Of a DNA stretch of 37,020 nt, positions 1-7,278 are shown one piece after another (the first letter of the stretch is position 1; each line of letters begins with the position of its first letter). Source of the DNA: Bacteroidota bacterium (GTDB lineage Bacteria > Bacteroidota > Bacteroidia > Bacteroidales > VadinHA17); NCBI GenBank assembly GCA_022709665.1, contig JAKLIJ010000008.1, positions 1 to 37,020 of the forward strand, written 5' to 3'. Both the position numbers and the translations under genes were made by a program. The notes beneath the pieces are model-generated. The model had not been told where the DNA came from and did no database searches. It saw only the letters and a list, made by a program, of their open reading frames with translations.

Positions 1-371
1 AGCTCCCTGAAGCCCGTACCCCCGGCAGCAGAAGGGAATCTGTTGACTGCAGGCAGATATCTCCCGTATTCATCTATCACATAACGCGGATCTTTCTGGT
101 TATAGCCTCCGGCCTTGTCATTCTCAACAAACCACCTTATGTCTACGACAATATATTCCCATCCGTATTTCCTGAGATACTTCGCCATGTAATCGGCGTT
201 CGCTTTAACTTCATGCTCCTCAACCGTCGGTCCGAAGCAATCCCAGCTGTTCCAGCCCATCGGAGGAGTCAGAGCCCACGATCTGAAACCGGAAGCGAAT
301 GAAGCTTCCTGTGACCGGCAGGGTAAAAGGAAAATAACGGTAACGAGGATGACCAGAGCAATTCTTTTCAT
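1..371 (-). CDS. GH27 alpha-galactosidase, N-terminal part (runs off window)
   Basis: Reading leftward from the ATG at 371, about 123 codons are present before the window edge; the C-terminal part is missing. Residues 1-20 form a signal peptide (Lys-Arg followed by a hydrophobic stretch); a Cys at about residue 18 makes a lipoprotein possible, although the preceding Pro is atypical for a lipobox. The mature start carries the GH27/melibiase signature TPPMGWNSWDCFGPTV followed by NADYMAKYLRKYGWEYIVVD, the first strands of the (beta/alpha)8 barrel. Family members release terminal alpha-galactose, or occasionally other sugars, from oligosaccharides and glycans; this one would act in the periplasm or at the surface. 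The catalytic aspartates lie outside the window, so activity cannot be confirmed. A good Bacteroidetes promoter lies just upstream. Confidence 0.9.
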   Translation of the reverse strand, partial: MKRIALVILVTVIFLLPCRSQEASFASGFRSWALTPPMGWNSWDCFGPTVEEHEVKANADYMAKYLRKYGWEYIVVDIRWFVENDKAGGYNQKDPRYVIDEYGRYLPAVNRFPSAAGGTGFRE

Positions 372-391
372 GGAATGTAGCTTTAATTACA

Positions 392-424
392 CAAAAATAA
401 AACATCCGTTGTATAAATATTAAA
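392..424 (-). promoter_or_regulatory. Bacteroidetes-type promoter for the GH27 gene
   Basis: On the minus strand TATTTTTG (399 down to 392) matches the TAnnTTTG -7 element exactly. TTTA (424 down to 421) stands 21 nt upstream, with one mismatch to the -33 TTTG. The expected transcript start is near 386, giving a leader of roughly 15 nt before the ATG at 371. Confidence 0.55.
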
Positions 425-514
425 TAGAAATTTACATATTCACCCGGACCCTATCCTGTAAACAGGAAAAGTGAAACTGAAGATTCTCCCATGATGATCC
501 CGGGATTAATAGTT

Positions 515-877
515 TTATCTGTACAATGCATTCTCGGGCCACACTTCACTATCAGCCGAATCGAACTGCAGCAGCTCAACCGGCGCCCCGTTATCGATAA
601 TGAAAGCAACATTGATTCCTTTTGACGGACTGTTTGGTTTGATCAGTATTTCTTTCCCTTCTATTGCTTCAGCAAGGTTATCAACCACAAAGGCAAGGTG
701 TGGTACGGTTTTTACCAGTTCCGGCACGGTGCAATCATCATCGAACTTCATCCACTCTATCCCGAAAGGACTTTTCTCAAATCCTGATGCGTAGCACTTC
801 AGGTGTGGTATGTAATCTTCCCCGGGAAGTTCCCTGGCGGTGGGGACACCCAGGTGATGGTACTTATATTTATTCAT
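515..877 (-). CDS. VOC (glyoxalase/bleomycin-resistance fold) family protein
   Basis: This 120-residue cytoplasmic protein has the single-module layout of the vicinal oxygen chelate fold. It opens with YHHLGVPT (His7/His8), has VPHLAFVVDN at about 58-67 (His60) and ends with APVELLQF (Glu101). These are the usual positions of VOC metal ligands, so a divalent metal site is likely. The family covers glyoxalase I, dioxygenases, epimerases and resistance proteins, and the substrate cannot be read from the sequence. No signal peptide is present. The gene is divergent from the AhpD-like gene across a 331-bp gap that holds an octamer array. The fold is fairly sure, the function unknown. Confidence 0.75.
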   Translation of the reverse strand: MNKYKYHHLGVPTARELPGEDYIPHLKCYASGFEKSPFGIEWMKFDDDCTVPELVKTVPHLAFVVDNLAEAIEGKEILIKPNSPSKGINVAFIIDNGAPVELLQFDSADSEVWPENALYR

Positions 878-1208
878 CGTAACATCATTTTATCTGACAG
901 ATAATTTAAGTTCAGAATGGAACCGGCATTTTGTAATACAAATATAAGGGAGGAAGCATTCTGATATTCATTTGCGACAGGTTTTGCGGACAGGACAAGC
1001 AGAAGGGCAATCCCTGTTTTATGAGTTGATAAAGGCGTAAAGGCGTAAAGGTGTAACGGCGTAACGGTGTAAAGGCGTAACGGCACAAAGGCATTTATTC
1101 ATGAAATGTACGTCATCAGGCTGATCATTTCTCCACGAATTTGCTTAATTTTCGTTTCCGGATTTTAACCTGCTCCGTGGAAAGATCCTGAAAAAATAAT
1201 AAGAAATC
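878..1208. other. 331-bp gap between divergent genes
   Basis: No convincing gene is present. On the minus strand TATATTTG (946 down to 939) is an exact -7 element that could serve the VOC gene, although no TTTG was found at the right spacing. The octamer array at 1031-1094 lies in the middle. TAATTTTC at 1146-1153 (plus strand) is a one-mismatch -7 element for the AhpD-like gene. Antisense ORFs running through this gap are not supported. Confidence 0.5.
1031..1094. repeat. 8-bp tandem array, AAAGGCGT type
   Basis: Eight consecutive 8-bp units are visible: AAAGGCGT twice, AAAGGTGT, AACGGCGT, AACGGTGT, AAAGGCGT, AACGGCAC and AAAGGCAT. The period is exact while the units vary at two or three positions. 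The array lies between two divergent genes and codes for nothing I can support. A shorter array of the same unit, rotated, is present at 9161-9184. Confidence 0.9.
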
Positions 1209-1568
1209 ATGGAAAATCCTGATAAGCAAAAAATTGAACAGATCGTCCAGACCCGGAAAGAAGCTCATGGATTCTTTCTGAAGAATTCCGAAGTATACCG
1301 GTCCTTTGTTGAAATGGAAAAGAATACTTATAAGAACGGGGAATTGAGTAAGAAAATCAAGGAACTGATAGCCATTGGGATTTCTGTCGCAGTCAACTGT
1401 GAATCGTGCATGGAGTGGCACATCAGACAGGCGATGGACGACGGGGCAACCGATGCCGAAATCATTGAAGCAATTGAAGTCGGTATTGAAATGAGCGGAG
1501 GCCCGGGAACCGTGTCGGCACGATTCGCCATGAACGTTCTGGAGTATTATAAAACAGGTAAACATTGA
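1209..1568 (+). CDS. AhpD-like / carboxymuconolactone decarboxylase-fold protein
   Basis: This is an all-helical protein of 119 residues with the CMD/AhpD core motif CESCMEWH: Cys64 and Cys67 form a CxxC and His71 follows, as in the peroxidase-reducing site of AhpD. The later GGPGTVSARFAMNVLEYY segment (about 98-115) matches the last helix of the family. Small single-domain CMD proteins often act as thiol peroxidases or oxidoreductases; others are decarboxylases without the CxxC. The retained cysteines favour a redox role here. It is cytoplasmic. It ends 34 bp before the LamG gene, so co-transcription is possible, though the products have no obvious functional link. Confidence 0.85.
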   Translation: MENPDKQKIEQIVQTRKEAHGFFLKNSEVYRSFVEMEKNTYKNGELSKKIKELIAIGISVAVNCESCMEWHIRQAMDDGATDAEIIEAIEVGIEMSGGPGTVSARFAMNVLEYYKTGKH

Positions 1569-1602
1569 TCCGGAACTGCGTAAAAAAGTCCCAGGGAAAA
1601 GG

Positions 1603-2511
1603 ATGATCACGATGATTAGAAACCTGTTGCTAAAGTTAACTCTGATTCAAATTTCCATTTGTCTGAATATTCAAAGTATCCATGCCCGGACAGATCTATC
1701 CGGACCGCATCCATTGCTTCTCAAAAAAATTGAATCCACCGGAGGTCTGGTAGCTCTCTGGAAATTCACTGAAAAGCCCGGTAAGAAACGAATGGCATCA
1801 GGTCTGGGAAAGTTTCCCCTGAATGAATCGGGAAGCCGGATCCCCAGGATCAATGAAGGTCCTCTTTCGGGCTATTCCATTGCGCTGGATGGCAGTTCCT
1901 GGCTGAGCCTTCCCAATTCACAGACAGGTCCACTGAACATTTCCGGGGAAAAAGGAGAAGTTACAGTTATCGCATGGATCAAATGGACCGGAGAACAAAC
2001 GGGGTTTGTCGGTGGAATGTGGAATGAATACCAGGATGGCGGTAAACGGCAATACGGCCTCTTTATCTCACTGCCTCACTACAACGGGAAAGATCAGGTA
2101 TGCGGCCATATTTCCCGGACCGGTAAACCTACTCCGCCTTTCCCATATTCAATCGACTATTCGGCAAGCGCTCAGAAAGTACCTGCAGGCGAATGGTGCT
2201 GTGTGGCCTTTACGTATGACGGCCGGTTTATACGCTCATACCTGAACGGAATCTTTGAACCAAGGGATCCGGAACTCATAAACAATACAGCCGGCTTTGA
2301 AGGATATCCCGACGGACTTTGGCAAAGCAAGAATCCGTATTTCTTCGCTGACGGTATGGGAGACAATGGATCGGACTTTACCGTGGGGGCTGTTCTTCTC
2401 AGATCCGGAATGGGCAATTTTTTTAAAGGACTTATTGGAGGACTGGCAGTTTTTAACAGGGCATTGCCTGAAGATGAAATAAAAACCCTGTGCTCAGGTA
2501 ATCCTCATTAA
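1603..2511 (+). CDS. Secreted LamG (concanavalin A-like) domain protein
   Basis: The 302-residue product has an N-terminal signal peptide (IRNLLLKLTLIQISICL, cleavage near residues 28-29) and one LamG/ConA-like beta-sandwich. Typical landmarks are VTVIAWIKWTG at about 123-133, EWCCVAFTYDG with LNGIFEPRD in the middle, and FFKGLIGGLAVFNRALPEDEI near the end. Such domains bind glycans or act as adhesive modules in exported proteins; no catalytic residues are apparent. The start is ambiguous: AAAAGG ends at 1602, directly against the ATG at 1603, which would suit the second ATG at 1612 better (9-bp spacing). The next gene begins 9 bp after the stop, so the two probably form an operon. The ligand is unknown. 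Confidence 0.8.
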   Translation: MITMIRNLLLKLTLIQISICLNIQSIHARTDLSGPHPLLLKKIESTGGLVALWKFTEKPGKKRMASGLGKFPLNESGSRIPRINEGPLSGYSIALDGSSWLSLPNSQTGPLNISGEKGEVTVIAWIKWTGEQTGFVGGMWNEYQDGGKRQYGLFISLPHYNGKDQVCGHISRTGKPTPPFPYSIDYSASAQKVPAGEWCCVAFTYDGRFIRSYLNGIFEPRDPELINNTAGFEGYPDGLWQSKNPYFFADGMGDNGSDFTVGAVLLRSGMGNFFKGLIGGLAVFNRALPEDEIKTLCSGNPH

Positions 2512-2520
2512 ATCAACAAC

Positions 2521-3372
2521 ATGAAGAGCTTCTTTACGATACGCCCTTATACAATCGTCTTACTGACCCTGGCATCATTGTCCTTTAGTTTATGCTCCGG
2601 ACCCGGTAAACAAACCGGAAACTTTATGAGCGACACCGTCTCCATCAATGAAACTCAACGGGGAGAAGCTAAAATAACTTTACCGCCACTTGAATCAGGA
2701 GAGGTAAGGGTTACGGATGAAGCTTTCGGCCCGGTCATTAACCTGACAGGAGAGCCGTTACATACCAAAGAGATAACACGGGCTGTCCAGATGTTTGTGA
2801 AGGATAATTATCTGATCACAAATAATTCGCGGGATGACAGTATCCCGAAGGAAAAAGGAATATGTGACCTTTCGATCCCCGGTTTAAAAGGATCATGGAC
2901 CACATACATCGGGGATTTTGGAGTAAACGACCTTCATGGGCGATTGGCATTTGCCTACAAATACTTCAAGAGACTGAGGATTGTAGATCCCTCGAACATG
3001 GTTCAGAGAGAGACCATCTTTGATTCACAAAACCTGAGCAAGGGACAGAATGATATTCAGACTCTTGAGCCGACGAACATCACCCATTTCTGGGGTATGT
3101 CGCCAGGCGAAAACCATTTCTGGATGCTTTACAGCGGACGGACTCCCGTTGATGTGCAACGCGACAACAGGAGCAACAACAAGTATATTTATGTTGAAAA
3201 GTATGACTGGAACGGAAATCCTGTAAAGAAATACCGGCTTGATGACTGGGGCTACTTCTGCGTTGATGAAAAGAATGAGACTCTTTACCTTTCATCGACT
3301 GCAAGTGTCTTTTCTATCCTGAAATATGATCTGACCGGTCAGCCCGAACCTGAAAACCCCGGTTTTAAATAG
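2521..3372 (+). CDS. BF3164-like six-bladed propeller (TolB-like) protein, short form
   Basis: The 283-residue exported protein has an N-terminal hydrophobic segment ending in SLCSG, so it may be a lipoprotein although Leu at -1 is atypical. The C-terminal half is the recognisable part: GDFGVNDLHGRLAFAYKYF, then IYVEKYDWNGNPVKKYRLDD and WGYFCVDEKNETLYLSS. This last motif is characteristic of the BF3164/TolB-like 6-bladed propeller proteins that are abundant in Bacteroidetes. Those are usually about 350-400 residues, so this one looks roughly one or two blades short between about residues 95 and 125, where TNNSRDDS is soon followed by the later-blade sequence. Ligand and role are unknown. It follows the LamG gene by 9 bp. 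Confidence 0.65.
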   Translation: MKSFFTIRPYTIVLLTLASLSFSLCSGPGKQTGNFMSDTVSINETQRGEAKITLPPLESGEVRVTDEAFGPVINLTGEPLHTKEITRAVQMFVKDNYLITNNSRDDSIPKEKGICDLSIPGLKGSWTTYIGDFGVNDLHGRLAFAYKYFKRLRIVDPSNMVQRETIFDSQNLSKGQNDIQTLEPTNITHFWGMSPGENHFWMLYSGRTPVDVQRDNRSNNKYIYVEKYDWNGNPVKKYRLDDWGYFCVDEKNETLYLSSTASVFSILKYDLTGQPEPENPGFK

Positions 3373-3435
3373 TGCTCTTAAACAATCTGGTTTGTCATAC
3401 CTTTGGCATTAAACGGTAATAAAGCTTTATCAGAA

Positions 3436-3810
3436 ATGAATGCAATTGACATATATATCGCAAGTTTTCCTGATGATGTCAGGGAAATACTGAAAAGGAT
3501 AAGGCACCTGGTGCTGAAATATGCTCCCGAAGCGGAGGAAAGCATCACCTATGGGATGCCTGCTTACAAAACCAACGGGAAACCGCTGGTATATTTCGCG
3601 GCGTTTAAAAACCACATCGGTCTTTATGCCACGCCTTCCGGACATTCTGCATTTGAAGAAGAGCTGTCTGTTTACAAACGCGGCAAGGGATCTGTCCAGT
3701 TCCCGCTCAACAAGCCGATACCCTATGATCTGATAAGGCGGATAATAGAATTCAGAGTCATTGAAAACCAAAACTCCGGCAAAGGCAGAATGTCTTCCCC
3801 TGAAGGGTAG
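3436..3810 (+). CDS. DUF1801 (YdhG-like) family protein
   Basis: The 124-residue cytoplasmic protein begins MNAIDIYIASFPDDVREIL and continues with the family landmarks EESITYGMPAYKTNGKPLVYFAAFKNHIGLY and VQFPLNKPIPYDLIRRI. DUF1801 proteins have a frataxin/YdhG-like fold; some members are described as intracellular iron chaperones, but most are uncharacterised. The ATG at 3436 is preferred over the in-frame TTG at 3403 because homologous N-termini start at about MN..IDxYI. The gene is convergent with the PD40 lipoprotein, 32 bp between stops, and no clear terminator hairpin is seen there. Confidence 0.8.
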   Translation: MNAIDIYIASFPDDVREILKRIRHLVLKYAPEAEESITYGMPAYKTNGKPLVYFAAFKNHIGLYATPSGHSAFEEELSVYKRGKGSVQFPLNKPIPYDLIRRIIEFRVIENQNSGKGRMSSPEG

Positions 3811-3842
3811 GAGCCATCTTCCCGGCGTGACGTATTATCTGT

Positions 3843-4865
3843 CTATTCCGTCACTCTTTCAACCCCCACATAGTAGAGGTCAAATCCTCCGGCTCCGCCC
3901 GGACGGTTTGAAGAGAATATCATGAAATCATTTGTGAATTCATTTGTGAAATCTTTCACAACTGGTCTGTACTCATCGTACGCGGTATTTATCTTTTCCC
4001 CGAAATTGACAGGGAAAGACCAGCCGCTCCCATCGAATACCGAATACCACAGGTCAAATCCTCCGAATCCACCCGGTCTGTCAGAAGTAAAGACCATCAT
4101 ATCGCCGTTTATATACGGGCATTTGTCGTCATATCCCGACGAAAGGACTGTCTCTACGTTAACCTGATGCTCATCAGCGGATTTCAAAGCTTCATAAAAT
4201 GTCCCCTCAGAGTTGATATCAGTAAAATAGATATCAAAATCACCTCCTCCCCTGTTTGAACAGAAATAAATCCGCGAGCTGTCACTGTTCACAGTGGGAT
4301 AGGCATCGTCCACCTCTGAATTCAGGAATACAACATCCGCCGGGGTTGAGTAAACATCATCGGTATTATTATCAGTCATCATTATATCGAGGTCGCCTCC
4401 CTCATCGGATGCATACATCACCACAAAATTCTGGAATGGCAGGTTACCCGAACCCACCTTTTTTGAATGGCCTCCCTGAGGTATAATAAATGGCCCCAGT
4501 TCATCAGCGTCAGTGTTGATGACGGCCAGAGCATTTAAAAGATTGAGATATCTTTGAAAGACGTCGAGGTTACTGCTGGTATTCTCTTCCACGGTTAGCA
4601 CTCCGGTTTTTTTGCTCATCCACACATCAATCAGCTTATATACAATGTCAAAGTTACCCCCGTCGCTGTTGCGGTTCGATGAGAAACATAATGGGAAAGT
4701 TCCTCCAATAACGGAGATATCTGAATTGTAGTCATCAAATTCGGTGTTGATGTCTCCCATGTTAACGGGCGAATCAGGGAAGGTCCTGGTGAAAGATGTG
4801 GTTTCCGGTTCACAGGACAGGAAAAAAATGGAAGCAAATAAAGCAACAATGCAGGTTTTTTTCAT
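3843..4865 (-). CDS. PD40/WD40-like beta-propeller lipoprotein
   Basis: The 340-residue product starts with a lipoprotein signal (hydrophobic core then FFLSCEPE, lipidated Cys18). It then carries about five PD40-type repeats, each with an [F/Y]xSxRxGGxxDIxxx core: FSSNRNSDGGNFDIVY, YASDEGGDLDIMM, FCSNRGGGDFDIYFT, FTSDRPGGFGGFDLWYS and FSSNRPGGAGGFDLYYV. The repeats resemble those of TolB and of OmpA-associated proteins of Bacteroidetes, but there is no OmpA peptidoglycan-binding domain here. It would be anchored in an outer-membrane leaflet and probably act as a protein- or glycan-binding scaffold. No partner gene is adjacent. Confidence 0.8.
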   Translation of the reverse strand: MKKTCIVALFASIFFLSCEPETTSFTRTFPDSPVNMGDINTEFDDYNSDISVIGGTFPLCFSSNRNSDGGNFDIVYKLIDVWMSKKTGVLTVEENTSSNLDVFQRYLNLLNALAVINTDADELGPFIIPQGGHSKKVGSGNLPFQNFVVMYASDEGGDLDIMMTDNNTDDVYSTPADVVFLNSEVDDAYPTVNSDSSRIYFCSNRGGGDFDIYFTDINSEGTFYEALKSADEHQVNVETVLSSGYDDKCPYINGDMMVFTSDRPGGFGGFDLWYSVFDGSGWSFPVNFGEKINTAYDEYRPVVKDFTNEFTNDFMIFSSNRPGGAGGFDLYYVGVERVTE

Positions 4866-5010
4866 GATTACAGGGTTTCAGTTTAGTCGGGATTTGCTCC
4901 TGCTTTTCAGCAAATTTCATACCACGGTATGGTTGGCCGGAATAGAAAAATGGCTTTCTCCTGCCCTTATCCCGGACCGGAAAAAGCCATAAATCAAAAA
5001 TGACAGAATC

Positions 5011-5523
5011 TTAAAGTCTTATTTTCTTAAGTTCCTCCTTCATCCTGTTTATGTCGGTGATCCAAGATTCAATGTCTTCCTCGTGTTCCAGTTCATCATT
5101 CAGGATCTGAACTGCCATCTGATGGGTTGAATGATCTTTGCCGTTTGTAAAGTCGGCAATTTCCTGGTAACGCTGGATAGCGCATCTCTCTCCGTTAAGG
5201 TTTTGCTCAAGGATAACTTCGATGTAAGGGTCAGCGGGTTCCTCATAGGGGCAGCGGGCAAGCTTTGTCCACTGGGTGGGATTAATAACGGGTGTTCCGC
5301 CAAGCTGAATGATCCTGTCAGCAACCAGTACAGCATGTCCAAGTTCTTCGGTGGCATGAACAAGAAGTTCGGGTTCAACCTCGCTTCTCATCGGGCCCTC
5401 CATCAGTCGGGCGCCGATCCAGTACTGGTAGTATGCGAGCCATTCTTCAGAAAGAGCTGCATTTAGCATTTTAATGAGCTTTTCATTATCAACCGATGAT
5501 ACTTTTATACCTTGTCTTCCCAT
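5011..5523 (-). CDS. Dps-like ferritin with bacterioferritin-type diiron site (DPSL/thioferritin type)
   Basis: This 170-residue four-helix ferritin-like protein has ligands for a bacterioferritin-like diiron centre: Glu27 (ALSEEWLAYY), Glu60 and His63 (HATEELGHA), Glu112 (NGERCA), and Glu144/His147 (NDELEHEED). Two cysteines flank the site, Cys91 (LARCPYEEP) and Cys114 (GERCAIQ). This matches the cysteine pair described for Dps-like proteins of Bacteroides fragilis and archaea. Those proteins form 12-subunit cages that oxidise and store iron using H2O2 and protect DNA. I chose the ATG at 5523 over the in-frame ATG at 5562 because MGRQGIKV matches the family start. A -7-like TATCTTTA lies upstream. 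Confidence 0.85.
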   Translation of the reverse strand: MGRQGIKVSSVDNEKLIKMLNAALSEEWLAYYQYWIGARLMEGPMRSEVEPELLVHATEELGHAVLVADRIIQLGGTPVINPTQWTKLARCPYEEPADPYIEVILEQNLNGERCAIQRYQEIADFTNGKDHSTHQMAVQILNDELEHEEDIESWITDINRMKEELKKIRL

Positions 5524-5659
5524 AGTTATAATTTTTTGTTTAAAGATAGTAATTTTCACCACAATCCGCTGTCAGAATGCAGAAAATGACTATGTAATTG
5601 GTTCCGGATTCACGGATCCGATGAAGAATCCTTTCCTGAATGAATCAATGCTTCCCATA

Positions 5660-5690
5660 TTTCATTATTCCCGATTTTTAATTAATTTTG
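5660..5690 (+). promoter_or_regulatory. Promoter of tRNA-Ala
   Basis: TAATTTTG at 5683-5690 is an exact TAnnTTTG -7 element. TTTC at 5660-5663, with 19 nt between, is a one-mismatch -33 element. The predicted start is near 5696, about 7 nt before the mature tRNA 5' end at 5703. Confidence 0.6.
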
Positions 5691-5702
5691 GGTGACAATC
5701 AA

Positions 5703-5776
5703 GGGGATTTAGCTCAGTTGGCCAGAGCGTTTGACTCGCAGTCAAAAGGTCGGGGGTTCGACTCCCCCCATCTCCA
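5703..5776 (+). tRNA. tRNA-Ala (anticodon CGC)
   Basis: A full cloverleaf can be folded. The acceptor stem is GGGGATT/CATCTCC with a G3-U70 wobble, the alanine identity element, and one mismatch at 7-66. The D arm is GCTC/GAGC. The anticodon stem TTTGA/TCAAA holds the loop CTCGCAG, so the anticodon is CGC (reads GCG). The T arm is GGGGG-TTCGACT-CCCCC, and the discriminator base is A at 5776. CCA is not encoded. The aldehyde dehydrogenase ATG follows 46 bp later with no terminator hairpin between, so part of the transcription may continue into that gene. Confidence 0.95.
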
Positions 5777-5822
5777 CAAAACGGTTTATTTACAGGCTGC
5801 ATTTCTATCCGTTTGTAAACAT

Positions 5823-7199
5823 ATGAATAAAGAAGAGATTGGATTAATCCTTGAAAAGCAAAGGAATTTCCTTGCTTCAGGCATGACCCTGGACACTGAC
5901 TACAGAATTGGCGTTCTGAAAAAACTGAGATCACTGATCCTGAGTCATGAAGAAGAGCTTATTGAAGCTCTCGGCCGCGACTTTCACAAGCCTCGTTTCG
6001 AGGTGCTCGGAACGGAATCGAGGTTTGTAATTGCCGAACTCAACCTTTTAATACGGAATGTCAGGAGATGGTCGCGGAAAAAGAGAGTGAGAACTTCGCT
6101 GGCAAACTTTCCGGCTGGAAGCTACATTATGCCTCAGCCTTATGGCCAGGTTCTTATCCTTTCACCATGGAACTATCCTTTCCATCTGGCCATGGTGCCG
6201 GTTATCAGCGCACTGGCTGCCGGCAACTGCGTGGTGCTCAAGGTTTCGCAGAAAGTGCCAGAAACCGGGAATGTGATAGCAAAAATCATCGGAGAATTTC
6301 CGGAGGAGCTTATTGCCATGATCGGGGGAGAGCACTCCCTGACTGATTATCTTCTTGATCACCCCTTTGATTATATCTTTTTCACAGGCAGCACCGATGT
6401 GGGTAAAAAGGTCATGGCAAAAGCTGCCGGAAATCTTACTCCCTTTACTCTGGAGCTTGGAGGGAAAAATCCATGCGTGGTGGCTGCCGATGCGAAGCTC
6501 GGTTATGCTGCACGCAGGATAGCGATGGGGAAATTCATCAATGCCGGGCAGACCTGCATAGCTCCCGATTATCTTCTTATAGATCAGAAGGTCAGGGACA
6601 GGTTCCTTGAGCTGTTGAAGGGTGAGATCAAGAAATTCTATGGCAATGATCCGGAATCCGGCAGTGATTTTTGCCGGATGATAAATACCGCGAAGGCGGA
6701 AAGAATGGAGTCGTTCATAAAAAATGCCGAAATAATCTCAGGAGGAAAAACTGACACCGGCAGATGCTATGTTGAACCCACCCTCATTACAGGCGTATCG
6801 GCCGATGATCCGGTCATGCAGGAAGAGATATTCGGCCCGGTCCTGCCGGTTATTTCATATTCTGAAATCAGTGAGGTTTATCAGGTTATCGCACGGAATT
6901 CCAAATCGCTGGCATCATATATTTTTACAACAAACAGGAAGCTTGCAAGGGAATTCCTTGCAAAGACGCAGAGCGGTTCGGCAGCGGTGAACGACACCAT
7001 AATGCAGATCGCCTCCCCTCACCTTCCTTTCGGCGGAATAGGTCCAAGCGGCATGGGCAGGTATCACGGCAGAAAATCGTTTGAAACATTTTCAAATATG
7101 AAATCGGTTATGGTAAAATCGAACCTGGTCGATATTCCGGTACGGTACCCGCCGTATACCGCCCTGAAGGAAAAATTGTTGAAATTAATATTGAAATAA
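5823..7199 (+). CDS. Aldehyde dehydrogenase, ALDH3-like (non-aldehyde-specific)
   Basis: The 458-residue cytoplasmic enzyme oxidises aldehydes to acids with NAD(P)+. Catalytic residues are in place: Asn117 in SPWNYPF, the nucleotide-loop FFTGSTDVG at about 186-194, Glu211 in LELGGKNP and Cys245 in NAGQTCIAPDY. The compact length and the motif GGKNPCVV are typical of the class 3 (fatty or aromatic aldehyde) group. The C-terminus LPFGGIGPSGMGRYHG followed by FETFSNMKSV is also typical. The start at 5823 is chosen because the longer frame back to 5688 merely translates the tRNA. The substrate cannot be told from sequence. Confidence 0.92.
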   Translation: MNKEEIGLILEKQRNFLASGMTLDTDYRIGVLKKLRSLILSHEEELIEALGRDFHKPRFEVLGTESRFVIAELNLLIRNVRRWSRKKRVRTSLANFPAGSYIMPQPYGQVLILSPWNYPFHLAMVPVISALAAGNCVVLKVSQKVPETGNVIAKIIGEFPEELIAMIGGEHSLTDYLLDHPFDYIFFTGSTDVGKKVMAKAAGNLTPFTLELGGKNPCVVAADAKLGYAARRIAMGKFINAGQTCIAPDYLLIDQKVRDRFLELLKGEIKKFYGNDPESGSDFCRMINTAKAERMESFIKNAEIISGGKTDTGRCYVEPTLITGVSADDPVMQEEIFGPVLPVISYSEISEVYQVIARNSKSLASYIFTTNRKLAREFLAKTQSGSAAVNDTIMQIASPHLPFGGIGPSGMGRYHGRKSFETFSNMKSVMVKSNLVDIPVRYPPYTALKEKLLKLILK

Positions 7200-7210
7200 T
7201 CCCGTGTACG

Positions 7211-7244
7211 ATGGTAGAGACAACGCATGCGTTGTCTCTACCAT
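7211..7244. repeat. REP-like perfect palindrome upstream of the transposase
   Basis: This is a 34-bp perfect inverted repeat (17-bp arms, central CATG) with outer ends ATGGTAGAGAC and GTCTCTACCAT. Its inner 28 bp (7214-7241) are identical to the palindrome inside the following gene (7597-7624). It lies 34 bp before the transposase start and 11 bp after the aldehyde dehydrogenase stop. This is the place and form expected of a REP element mobilised by a TnpA_REP transposase. Confidence 0.85.
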
Positions 7245-7278
7245 TCCCCGGATCATCATTTTATTTTATGATGAAATC

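Noticed and set aside
1125..1610. 161-codon minus-strand ORF opposite the AhpD-like gene
   Set aside because: The plus-strand protein has a recognisable CMD fold with CxxC; the antisense product has no recognisable features.
5688..5822. Upstream in-frame extension of the aldehyde dehydrogenase
   Set aside because: It simply translates the tRNA-Ala gene; the family N-terminus begins at the ATG at 5823.
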